The notes below the pieces were generated by a model. The model was given only the letters and a program-made list of their open reading frames with translations. It searched no databases and was not told the origin of the DNA. A DNA stretch of 64,000 nucleotides, taken from the NCBI GenBank assembly GCA_019426215.1, contig CM033391.1, forward strand, positions 18,092,708 through 18,156,707, written 5' to 3'. A program made the translations under genes and the position numbers. Below are positions 11,753-22,838 of this stretch, piece after piece (the stretch's first letter is position 1; each line of letters begins with the position of its first letter). The stretch comes from Buddleja alternifolia (Eukaryota > Streptophyta > Magnoliopsida > Lamiales > Scrophulariaceae).

Positions 11753-13228
11753 ACCTTGGTTGACCCACCTGAGGGCATCAAGCCCATTGGCTGTAAGTGG
11801 GTCTACAAGCGAAAGCTTGGAGTCGATGGAGAGGTAGTAACCTATAAGGCTCGCCTCGTGGCAAAAAGATTTACTCAAAGACAAGGGATTGACTATGAGG
11901 AAACCTTCTCGCCAGTGGCTATGCTGAAATCCATTAGGATTATGCTTGCAATATCTGCATATTTTGATTATGAAATATGGCAGATGGATGTAAAGACTGC
12001 ATTCCTCAATGGAGAAATTGAGGAAGAGATTTACATGCAACAGCCAGAGAGCTTTCCATCCAAAGGGAGCGAACACAAAGTGTGTAAACTCCAAAGGTCC
12101 ATCTATGGACTTAAGCAGGCTTCTCGAAGTTGGAACAAATGTTTTGACACTGTCATACAAGAGTATGGATACGTTCAAAACGTTGAAGAGGTATGTGTGT
12201 ATAAGAAAGACAGTGGGAGCGCAGTCACGTTCATCATACTTTATGTCGATGACATCCTACTAATTGGAAATGATGTAGGGATGATGCAGTCAACTAAAGT
12301 ATGGCTCTCTAATAAATTCTCCATGAAAGATATGGGAGAGGCGTCCAACATACTCGGTATGAAGATCTATAGGGATAGATAGAATAGGATGCTAGGTCTC
12401 TCCCAATCTGTATATGTCGATCGCGTACTCAAAAGATTTGAAATGGAAGAGTCCAAGAAGGGATTCTTGCCAATAGGACATGGCATCACACTTTCCAAGT
12501 CTATGTGCCCAAAGACTGAGGAAGAAAGAGTGAAAATGTCCAAAACTCCCTATGCTTCTGCGATAGGTAGTATAATGTACGCAATGATATGCACAAGACC
12601 CAATGTCGCTTATGCATTGAGTGCGTGTAGTCGATATCAAGCGAATCCAGGCATGGCACACTGGAGTTCAGTGAAAACAATCCTTAAATAACTAAGGAGA
12701 ACTAAGGAATTGTTCTTGATATACGGACGAGGAGAATTGGAATTAGAGGGGTTTACTGATTCGAGTTTCCAGTCCGACAAGGATGACTCGAAGTCGGTCT
12801 CTGGGTTTGTATTTCTGCTTAATGGCGGAGCGGTTAGCTGGAATAGTTCCAAGAAAGCAACCATAGCCGACTCCACCACTGAAGCAGAATTCATTGCAGC
12901 AAATGAGGCTGCAAAAGAAGCTGTTTGGATGAGGAACTTCATCCAAGAATTGGGTGTCGTTCCATCCGTTGGGGATCCAGTAACGGTATACTGTGATAAC
13001 AACGGGGCTATTGCGCAAGCAAAAGAGCCAAGGTCTCATCAGAAATCCAAACATGTTCTAAGGAAATTCCGATTGATACGAAAAATCATTGGAAGAGGCG
13101 ACGCGCGAATGGAGCGCGTAGACACAGCGGACAACATAGTGGACCCACTCACCAAACCCTTTAGCCAAAAAGTATTTGAAGGACATCTGGGAAGAATGGG
13201 CCTTAAGTATATGGGCAATTGGCGCTAG
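11753..13228 (+). pseudogene. pol: Copia A reverse transcriptase and RNase H, broken
   Basis: It opens with the copia RT start region (GCKWVYKRK near 11790), holds the catalytic YVDD at about 12243, and continues into RNase H with DSSFQSD near 12762, VYCDNNGA near 12988 and a C-terminal DPLTKPF near 13144. In-frame TAG at 12380-12382 and TAA at 12689-12691 interrupt it. The natural stop TAG is at 13226-13228, just before the polypurine tract. No frameshift is seen, which fits point-mutation decay of a fairly young copy. Confidence 0.9.
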
Positions 13229-13242
13229 GGCAAGTGGGAGAT
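13229..13242 (+). other. Polypurine tract of copia A
   Basis: GGCAAGTGGGAGAT, mostly purine, ends immediately before the TGTTAG start of the 3' LTR. It is the expected plus-strand DNA primer of reverse transcription. Confidence 0.75.
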
Positions 13243-15378
13243 TGTTAGAGTTAGTGTCCGGTGCACCAATTATTGGGCGCCATTCTATGTAATAATAACT
13301 CTAGAGCCGAACAATTGTTTTCTTATAAATAAAGTCAATTTCTTAAATTAGTTTTTAAGAGATTCTTAAATTAGTTTTTACTTTGGCTTAAAATAAAGTC
13401 CTGAAGGATCACACATAGCTATGGGACATCATTGCACATTGGGTGTGGCAATGATGGAATATGTCTCGAAGGCTGTGATCTTTAAACTTTGTTCCAAGTC
13501 GTGAAAGGGTTCATCGAGATAAAGGGATATCGATGTAACCCAAAAGACTTGCTCATATGATGCATACTCTGGTAGAAGTGTATCTCGTTCCATAGATACT
13601 GGCACGGTGAAAGCCAATGCATATATGAGGGTTGCCATTGTGGTAATGGGCGAACTGAACAACCCCATGGAAGTTCCTGAAATGGATTCCCAGTCAAATG
13701 TGGAACTTCCAGTGGTCTTGTAGTATAAGAGTAATCCTTATGGACCTAAGATTTCATTGGATGTCTTATGCGTAACCGCGCATGTTCTTGATTTGTTACA
13801 TGATCACTTTAGATGATCGAATATGGGCAAACTCAGACATGCATGTCTTACGTAGTAAGGCACGTGAGAATCAAGAGGAATCTATCTCTGACATTAGCCA
13901 GTCGGTTAATCTCCTATGGTTACATAGTGAATCGACTTAAGGAATATTCGGCCGAAGTATGATATCTAAAGAGGCGTAGGGTTTCCTCGTTTAGATAGTC
14001 GAAGTCGATTTCACATAACGTGGGAAACATAGTATTGAATTAATAGAGCTTCGACCTTAGCCAATGCTCTAGATTCAATCGGGAGATTAGATAGAGGGAT
14101 CTTACTTATGCGAGGATCAAGATCGCAAAAGGCGTATCTTTACTTTCGTTTTGTCTAGGTCTTCGGGACCCTATGCTAGGTGGGCAACCGCGATTTGTAA
14201 GTGTCGAGAATTAGCTTGGTGACTAATTCGGGGCTTGATTAAATCAAAGGATTGATTTAATCTAGTACTTTCCATTTTTGGAAGGTACACTAACACTGTG
14301 GGAAGGTGTACTTACTACTAGATAGAAACGAGCCTAAGGGGTCACACACTAACTCGAGAGAGTCACTGCTTGAATAGATGTGATTAATCAATTTTGAGGA
14401 AATTGAGGGAATTAGGAAAGTGTAGTACTTTCCTAATATGGAATATAAATTAATTGAAGGATTCAAGTAATTTTACTCTTTTAATTAATCTTGTAGAATT
14501 AATTAAATTAATGGACCTAGTAGAGTCCAAGTATTTTATTTAATTGGGTGGAGCCCAAGTTAAATAAATAAATGTTGGAATTAATTGGTTGGATTTAATT
14601 TGACTTGTATTTAATTGATGGGTTGTGCCTATAATTAAATTGAGAAGCCAAAATTGAACCCTAGAGTCCAATTGAATATGTTGACCGATTTATTGAGTGA
14701 AAAATAAGGGAAGGGGGCGATTTTACCATGTGGTGGAGGAGGAAAAGAGTTTTCCCCTTCTCCAAGTCTTCATAAGATAAGGATTACTAGAGAGTTTAGG
14801 AGAAAGGAAGTTTCCTTTTCCTAATTGGACTCTAGGTAATTTTCACCTATAAATAAGAGATGAAGAAGACTAAAAAGATGATGAATAATTGCTGGAAAAT
14901 CCGCCCCCTTTCCTAACCTAAAAATCGGCCACCTTCTCTCTTTCCAACAAGACGTCGTTCTATTCATGTGTTGAATTAAACGACTTAGAAAATATTCCTA
15001 CCATTCACATAATCAAGCCTAAGTTAAGCTTAGAATCATTTTGTTGTCTAGCACGCAAGGCAAGACGATTGGTGACTTGAACAAAGTGTGGATACATCTT
15101 AGAGGTGCGACGCTTGGAGCACTCTAAACCGGGAGATACGAAAAGACGACGGGAAATTTCTCACCCAAGGGAAATTTTGTGGATTTGCACCACAGTGTTG
15201 CTGTGATCCAAAGTACGAGGTGAAACAAAATTTTCGAAAGGTATGATTTCGTCTACCTCCTTATCAAATTCGATCGAACCAATTCCATATTCCTGTTTTC
15301 GAGTGGTTGTACGTTTACTTTTGTAAAATTTTAATTTTCGCTGCCACGAGCCACTCGAGGGAATGAGTCAACCCAACA
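13243..15378 (+). repeat. 3' LTR of copia A
   Basis: 2136 bp, TGTTAG...CCAACA, paired with 5525-7651. A short duplication of the motif CTTAAATTAGTTTTTA near 13343-13380 distinguishes it from the 5' copy. The TATA box is at 14849-14856. It is followed by TSD AGAGG at 15379-15383. Confidence 0.95.
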
Positions 15379-17577
15379 AGAGGAAATGTGACGCTCAATA
15401 TCAGCTGAAGCATTCTGCGCAAGCGTCCGGTTGAAATCGTTGGAAAGCTCTTTGATGAGGGGAGCGATACTGTTCATCATAGAGATGGAGAGCTTGGTTG
15501 CATGAATCATGTCAGCCTTAAGCAGTCTCTCTACGTTGTGAAACATTTCGTTGCTGCGCTCTTCCATACGAGAATAAGAACCAGTTAAACTGCTAAGCGA
15601 ATTGCGAACGACTTTCTTGAAATAGCGTGCTTCTGGATCGCTTTCTGAGTCTGAATCAGAGTCTAAAGAAGAATGTATAGGACCATGTGAGTTGGAAATT
15701 GGAGCTTTGCCTTTAGATATGTCTCTAATAATAGGCTCTGCAGGCTGTGCTGCTAAGTCAGCATGGACCTCTTCGATCGCTGAATCGAGCGTCTGAGTTG
15801 CGAAGTCAATTTGAACAATTTGTTCCTCAATTAGGACCTCGACTGCTGGAGCGCTATGAACAATGTCTGGCATTTCAGCGTCTGTGGCTTGAACAGCTTC
15901 CACATCAGGAGATTGTTCTTTTTCTATTGCAACAATTTCAATTGGAGACACTGGACTTTCAACAGGTATGACCCAGAGTGGGCCAATTGCTTCCATTACA
16001 TGCCTTGGACTCATCAGGTTTGTCTGTGGGATAAATAATGTAGCGTCTTCGCGCTCTTCATTACTTAGTGCAAGTGGCACTCCTTCTGGAAGATTAACTC
16101 CAGAGGTATAAGAATTGTAGTAGTCCAAAATAAATGCCATCAGCGCTTGAGCTGCTTCTTGGTCCACTGGCCGGATCAGCGATTTCAACTTGGCCACTTG
16201 AACATTCTGTTCGCAAAAGAGTACAGGGTGAAGATTGTATCCTCGGAAGTCGCTCAGCCCTGAAAAATGGTTGAAAGTAATATCTAACGCTTGAGCGTTT
16301 TCTATCACTGCTCTTCTGTCTCTATTAAGTTCAGCAAACTCAGCGTGCTCATTGGTAACATCGACAAAAATTTGACTTTGTCCAGGAAGAAACGGTTGTT
16401 TACTGGTGGAGGCTTCTTCGTTTAAATCTGGAAAGATGCGCTGAACAAACGCTTGACGTGGGTGAAACACATAGCGTCCGCCTTGACTGACTAGGGCTAG
16501 TTGTTGACGAATGTAGCGCTTGATAGGTTGCCTATAACTTGGCAGATCGCTAACATTTCCAGCAATGTGCTGACGCTGATGAAGTAAAAAGGTAGCAAAC
16601 TCGCGGCCTCTGTAGTCTATTCCAAATTCAAAAAGAAATGGATGTCCTATGAGTTCTTCAAGGGTATAGAAGTGTAAAACGAACTCTTCAGCCCATCTGG
16701 CTGTATTCATCATCCATCGCTTACCAAGTTTGTCAGCTTTCTTTTGTTCTTTTCTAGCTGCAAGAAACTTGTCAAAGCATTCAATTTCTTCGTCATATTC
16801 CTCAACCCATAATCTTGCAAGGTATTCTCGGGCTTCATCTTCTATCCAAGCGTTAACTGGATTAGGACGCTCAGCAACAACTGGTCCTTTTCCTTTCCAA
16901 AGGCTTAGGGGATAGAGCGTTCTGAGGAGAATGAACTACTTTTGGTTTCTCTAAGTATCCACTTCTGTTGAGAATTTCTTCATCTGGATCTTTTGACCAA
17001 TCACCCATATGGGGATTCTTGATGACGATCTTATTCTGGCGTAAGGGATAGAACGATTCGTCGGAATGGCCAGTAAAGTTGAAATGCTTTTCGTTAAATT
17101 TTGTCATATTGAACGCTGGTCGCCGAATATACTCAAGGCGAGATTGAAGACACTCAAGATTGTAGAGACCCAGATCAGCGAATCGCTCGAAAAATGCAAA
17201 CTTGTCTGAATTAGAAACATCAGGCCTATGGAGAGTGGTTTGGAAATTGATTTCTGCTTCAGCGAGGGTTTGAGTGTCTCGTTCTCTAGCGGCATAATAA
17301 AATTCAACTTCTGAAGAATATCCACGAGGAAAGAAATAGATGACACGAGGAGGAGATCCAGTTGGAGTATGGACAAAGGCAATGTCTTCTGTTGGAATAG
17401 GGGCCACTTCTATCGATCGCTCAGCATGTAGAGTCGCTTCACTGACTGGAGATGTTTCAGCGTCAGGGAGGACTTGAGCTATTTCTTTAGCGATATTCAC
17501 AACAGTTGCCATATCAACATCTACTTCAATAGGAACCTCTGAAGATGGAGAAGCATCAGCGTCTTGTGCATCTTGAG

Positions 17578-17656
17578 CTGATACATGCAAGCATTTGAGA
17601 AAAGCAACCAAAATTTCTACCAAGTAGAAATCAAAGGAAAATACAACAACACTTAC
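17578..17656 (-). other. Predicted intron 2 of the copia E accessory gene
   Basis: 79 nt, donor CAGG|GTAAGTG, acceptor TGTATCAG, T-rich interior typical of plant introns. Unspliced, a TGA follows within ten codons. Spliced, it is phase 1, joining G to CT, and the frame runs on into the next exon. Same donor context and phase as intron 1. Confidence 0.72.
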
Positions 17657-17842
17657 CCTGAGGACTATCATCGACTTTGTCAGTCGCTTGATCTGTTTCA
17701 ACAGTTGGTACAGTTTCCTCAGCCTCCGAAACAACTTCTTCTGGATCTAAATCGAGAAAAAAAGTGATGGGATCATCATGGATAGGTATATTCAAAGTCT
17801 CAAGAGTGTTAAGAACATTTTGAATATCCGCATCAACTTCGG

Positions 17843-17925
17843 CTGAAAAAGGTTTTATCCTAGCGTTAGAAAAGAAAAGACTAACGAGGAAAAGATAAAC
17901 TACTTTGTTTTTCATAAGTACTTAC
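17843..17925 (-). other. Predicted intron 1 of the copia E accessory gene
   Basis: On the minus strand the exon ends CAGG before GTAAGTACTTATG, and the intron ends CCTTTTCAG: 83 nt, U-rich, with a CTAAC branch-point match about 22 nt before the acceptor. Unspliced, the frame stops within four codons. Spliced, phase 1 joins G to CC and the frame continues. A nearer AG at 17860 would break the frame. Confidence 0.7.
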
Positions 17926-19172
17926 CCTGAAAACGAGCAGCCTTCTCAGAAAGAGTAAAGGCTCTATGCTCAGGAAAGGATTCAGGAACAGCGTCTGAAG
18001 AAGGAAGGGGAACACTCGCTGAGTCTTCAAGCGCTGGCTTGACTGGAGCGCTTGTAGATGCAGTTGGAGTGGATGAAGGAGTACGTCTCCGTGTAAGCTG
18101 TACTTCTTCTTCTTCTTCTTCATTTATATTGAAGATAAACGCTGGGGGCGGAGAAGGAGAGGGAGACTTCTGTTTCTTCTTGGGCTCCTGCTTCTTCTGC
18201 TTCTGCTTCTACTTCTTTGCTGGCTTGGCTGGCTCAGCGACCTTAATGATAATCTTTCTTTTTGGTCGCTTAACCACCACCTCTTCTTCCGATGAAGATG
18301 ATGATGACGACGAAGGCGCTTGTTCTTCATCATAACTTTGAACAGCTCATTCGGCAAGCAGTTGCTCACGCTCTTCTTTGGGAACTGCTGCAACGCCATG
18401 TTTTCGATGCTTGAGCATCCCGCTGATCATCTTCTTTCCGTAGGACTTTGGCGCTGGGATCTTCTTTCCAGCAGTATTAGTGTAACCGCTAGCACTAAGA
18501 ATTCGACTTAAGACAATCCCGTAAGGCTTGGGATTAACCGATTTGGCCATCGCTTGCTTGAAGCGATTAAAAACGTAAAGTGACTAATTTATCTTTAGTT
18601 TGATACCACTTGGTGGTCAGAATGGCCACCATCATCTTGTATTGAAGGTTTGTAACTTTATCGAAGCTTTCTTTTCTACATTCGATCATCTTGGCGCATA
18701 TGTCCGCAAGAATGACATATTCACCCTTCATGCCGTTTTTTTTTAAGTTGGGTTCATAGGCAGCTTCAACGTCATCTTTCTTTATCAGTGCCCAGACCGT
18801 AGTGGCGTCCCCAAGAGTAACAGCTTCAACCTCGGCACCATCGTTTGGTAAGTTCAGTGGAGATGAAATCAGAGAAGGGGTGAGGACAAAGGTCTCACGG
18901 GCGAAGGGAAAGACGCAGGAAATGGAGTTTCCATCGTCGGAGATTTTTGCGTTCTTGAAGAAAAAGAGGGTTTCTTCCTCAAAGAAGTTGAAAACGGCAG
19001 TTATCATATCACGTAAACCAGATTCTTGGACAAGTGGAAGAACAGTCCTAAGAGGGAAGTTCTGGTTATCGAAGAGATAGTCCCAGTTAACAAGAAATCC
19101 GGCGTTAACAGTGACCGGTTTCTGGGATTTGGAAGATTTTTCGGCAACATATTTGGAAGATTTGGGTGCCAT

Positions 19173-20041
19173 TGATGAAGAGGATAGAGAAGTATGTTCT
19201 TTGTTGCTTTAAAGAGATAACTTTTACAGTAGAAGAGATTTGGAAGTGATAAAGTTTTACTGTAAAGGTTTTGAAAGGTTTAAATAGAAGGCAAAAAGTA
19301 ACTCCTCAACTGATAGATGAAAGACACGTGCATAAACATTAATTTTGAAAGAATAAAAAATAAAATCTGAACCGTTTACTTATAAATACGGATGTCAAAA
19401 AGTGCGGTAAATATGGTAACAACTGTGAAATATAAAATTTGAAATCCGCGGTTACCTTTTAAAGACGTTTGAAAAAATATTGAAATTTGAAATTTTCAGC
19501 GTGAAATGCACGCCCCTGATAGTATACTGACACGTACTCAGACTGGTGCAGTTACTGAACTGCCTAGTTTTTAGATAAGAATCATTAACTGTCAGTTTGA
19601 TTTGATAAGCACGTGTGAGCAGTTGTCAAATCTAATCTTTTGGACTTATCCACACATTACTTTCAGCGATGAAAACTATGCATGATTTTTAGAGAAATTC
19701 ACTAAGCGTTAAAGTGGGAATCTTTTTAACGCTAAAGTCTTTTTGAGAACAAAATTTGATTTCTTAAAGCTTGAGATAAAATCAATCGCTTGGATTAATA
19801 AAGACATTTTCATTTATTTGAGATTGATTTTGTCATGTATAAAGATAAGCGCTAGTGATCAATGCATAAAATTAAAAAAAATCGTTTTTGATCACAGTTG
19901 CTTTGTATACTGAGACAAGTACAATTTTAAAGTTTCCCCTAAAATTGATGACTTATTTCAGATATTTGACAAACGCTTTAGACATAAACATAAGGTGGAT
20001 TCCCCCTAAATTGTATGCCTATAAATATGATGCTTTATGAT
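19173..20041 (-). other. Spacer between copia E pol and accessory gene
   Basis: No reading frame. On the minus strand it carries two G-rich purine stretches, TTTAGGGGGAATCC near 20000 and TTTTAGGGGAAAC near 19940, that resemble polypurine tracts. Repeated PPT-like motifs at this place are reported for Sirevirus elements. A promoter for the accessory gene could also lie here but none is evident. Confidence 0.4.
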
Positions 20042-21500
20042 TTAAGCGTTTAAATCTATCATACCTAATTCACTTCTCAAGGTGAGAAAGCGTTGTTCGT
20101 TGAGCACTTTGGTGAAGATATATGCCAATTGTTTGTCCGTTCCAATGAAGTGCATGGAGATATCTTTCTTTTGAACATGGTCACGCAAAAAATGGTAGCG
20201 AATATCAATGTGTTTAGTTCTAGAATGAAGAACAGGATTTTGGGTCATAGCAAAAGCGCTTTGGTTATCACAATGGATTGGGGATAGGACCTAGGATTGT
20301 TCCATAATCTCTAAGTTGTTATCTCATCCAAAGGATTTGTGCACAACAGCTCCCAGCGGCTACGTGTTCTGCCTCAGCGGTAGAAGTCGCTATGGATTGT
20401 TGTTTCTTACTATGCCACGAAATTAGTCTATCACCTAGAAATTGACATGTACCACTAGTGCTTTTTCTATCTATTTTGCATCCTACAAAATCTGCGTCTG
20501 AATAACCAATTAGTTCAAAAGGAGAGTCCCTTGGATACCATAAGCCCACATTTTGTGTGCCTTTTAGGTATTTAAGGATTCTCTTGGCAGCATTTAGGTG
20601 TGATTCTCTAGGATCAGCTTGAAAGCGTGCACACATGCATACCGAAAACATAATATCAGGTCTACTGGCGGTAAGATAAAGAAGTGATCCAATGATACCT
20701 CTATAGTTAGTGATATCAATTTTCTTTCCACTTTCATCTTTATCTAGCTTAAGCGTTTGGCTCATTGGAATTTTTGAAGATGATGCATTTTCCATACCAA
20801 ATTTCTTAATCATATCTCATGTGTATTTAGCTTGGTTTATAAATATTCCATTAGGGAGTTGTTTAACTTGCAATCCTAAGAAGAAAGTTAATTCACCCAT
20901 CATGCTCATTTCAAATTGATCTTGCATCATTTTCGAAAATTTCTCACACAATCGCTTATTTGCAGAACCAAATATAATATCATCAACGTAAATTTGGATT
21001 AAGAGAATATCTTCATTATGGGTAATTTTAAATAATGTTGTATCAACGCTGCCTTTTGAAAAGCCTTTACCTATAAGGAAGATAGAGAGAGTGTCATACC
21101 ATGCCCTTGGTGCTTGCTGAAGGCCATATAGTGCCTTATCCAATTTGTAGACCATACTTTTGCCATGGTTGTTGATGAATCCCGGAGATTGCTCCACATA
21201 GACTTCTTCTTGGAGTTTACCATTCAGGAAAGCACTCTTCACGTCCATTTGATATACTGTGAACTTGTTGAATGCGGCAAACTCTAGGGTCATACGAATC
21301 GCTTCAAGACGGGCTACTGGGGCGTACGTCTCATCAAAGTCAATACCCTCTTCTTGGCAATAACCCTGAGTGACTAATCTGGCTTTGTTTCTTATGACAA
21401 TGCCATCTTCATCCATCTTGTTCCTAAAAACCCATCTAGTTCCAATAACTCCTTAGTGAGTTGGTCTTGGTACTAGCATCCAAATCTTGCTTCTCTCAAA
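20042..21500 (-). pseudogene. pol: Copia E reverse transcriptase and RNase H, broken
   Basis: Minus strand. RT has the KARLVTQGY region near 21380, KSAFLNGKL near 21225 and the catalytic YVDDIIFGS at about 20985. RNase H shows YSDADFVGC near 20500, STAEAEHVA near 20370 and a C-terminal segment ending LGMIDLNA at 20042. Stops interrupt it at about 20816 (TGA) and 20318 (TAA, in a WMR-QL context where Gln is expected). The type is Ty1/copia. It lies directly after the integrase and before the accessory gene. Confidence 0.88.
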
Positions 21501-22838
21501 TTAGTTAAGCTCCTCTTGCATAGCTTCTACCCAACTTGAATCATTGAGAGCTTCATCTACTTTCTTTGGTTCCATTTGAGATAGGAAACTTGCGAACATG
21601 GCCTCATTGATTGTAGCGGACCTAGTTCTAACGGGTGCTTCAATATCTCCAATAACTAGCTCTGATGGATGATCTCTGAGCCATTTTTGGTCTGGTTGGA
21701 ACAGGTTGAGAGACTCTTGATTATCAATCGCTTGTCCCACATTTGTCTCTAGCGCTGTTTCGGCATCATTCACAGTTCCATTTTGCTCTTGATGATCATT
21801 CTCTTCATGATCATCAGCGATTCTGATAATATCATCATTTGTAACCTCACGAGTACTTTTAGGAATAGGCACGAAGACCTCCTCATCCTCATCATCACTG
21901 TTATCACTAAGATTAATTTGTGACGCTTGTTGGGCAAGATCTTTAGTTCCTATATCATCAGAATTGACCTTACTCAGTTCTTGGTTAGCATCATCAAACA
22001 CAACATGTATGGATTCTTCAACCTTCGATTTGATCTTATTTAGGATGCGAAATCTCTTTCCATTTTTAGCATAGCCTAGGAATATTCCCTCATCCGCTTT
22101 AGGATCAAATGTCTTTAGACTTTGGGATCCATTGTTATGAATGAAACATTTTGAGCCAAATACATGAAAATATGAAACGTTAGGCTTACGTCCCTTCCAC
22201 AACTCATATGGAGTGTTCTCATGTTTCTTGTTGATCATACACCAGTTCTGAGTGTAGCAAGTGGTATTGATAGCTTCGGCCCAAAACCTTTAAGGCAGCT
22301 TAGACTCTGCAAGCATCGTCCTAGCAGCTTCTTTAAGTGTTCTGTTTCGTCGCTCGGCAACTCCATTCTGTTGAGGTGTTCTAGGAGCAGAATACTCATG
22401 AAGTATTCCAAAATCTATACAAAACTTCTCAACAAATTGGTTAGTAAATTCAGTTCCTCTATTGCTTCTAATTCTTGTCACCTTTAAATCTTTATAAGTT
22501 TGTAATTGACGAATTAGCGACGTGAGCTTGACACTAGTTTCATCTTTGGTAGCTAAGAATTCTACCCATGTATAGCGAGAGTAATCATCAACTATTACTA
22601 GCGAGTACTTTTTACCACTAACGCTCATGATTTGAATAGGACCAAACAAATCTAGATGCAATAGTTCAAGAACTCTAGAGGTGGATAGACATGGTTTCTT
22701 CTTAAAAGATGATTTAACTTGTTTACCCATTTGACATGCATCACATAAGCGATTCTTTTGAAAGGAACCCTTAGGTAATCCCTCTACAAGATTAAGTGAT
22801 ATTAACTGGGAGATTGCCTTAAAGTTGAGGTGATTCAT
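21501..22838 (-). pseudogene. pol: Copia E integrase with extended C-terminus, catalytic Asp lost
   Basis: Zinc-region Cys pair CDACQMGK near 22740, integrase core with the first Asp in HLDLFGPI near 22650, and Glu in QNGVAERRN near 22350. The second catalytic Asp, expected in an R-S-D-x-G motif, is Asn here (RSNRGTEF near 22460), which would abolish strand transfer. A stop occurs near 22289. The long acidic C-terminal extension (21980-21560) before RT is typical of copia integrases and especially large in Sirevirus types. Confidence 0.85.

Larger units (their letters stand above)
5525..15378 (+). mobile_element. Copia A: complete Ty1/copia LTR retrotransposon, defective
   Basis: A full-length plus-strand element. 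LTRs at 5525-7651 and 13243-15378 both start TGTTAG and end CCAACA. A tRNA-iMet type primer site follows the 5' LTR and a purine-rich tract precedes the 3' LTR. Flanks 5520-5524 and 15379-15383 are both AGAGG, a perfect 5-bp TSD. Domain order is gag, protease, integrase, reverse transcriptase, RNase H, which defines Ty1/copia. The whole polyprotein lies in one frame over about 1290 codons but carries six internal stops, so this copy cannot make its own proteins. The near-identical LTRs point to a fairly recent insertion. It is nested in the accessory gene of element E. Confidence 0.95.
15379..19172 (-). pseudogene. Copia E 3' accessory (env-like) gene with two introns, broken
   Basis: A long minus-strand gene downstream of RNase H in element E. 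It starts MAPKSSKY at 19172 and together with 5403-5524 would give roughly 1250 residues. Parts in order: a 200-residue N-terminal region, a conserved-looking KPYGIVLSRIL block near 18525, a Ser/Glu/Lys-rich disordered stretch (18340-18060), acidic linkers, then a long C-terminal domain (16713-15400) ending in coiled-coil-like sequence. Frames connect through two canonical introns. Damage: frameshifts near 18565 and 16910, TGA near 18346, TAG near 18211, and insertion of copia A. Its position matches the env-like or accessory genes of Sirevirus-type copia elements, but I recognise no membrane segment, so function is unassigned. Confidence 0.6.

Noticed and set aside
17860..17861. Earlier AG as acceptor of intron 1
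   Set aside because: It puts a stop codon in the joined frame, whereas the AG 17 bases further on keeps it open and has a better pyrimidine tract.
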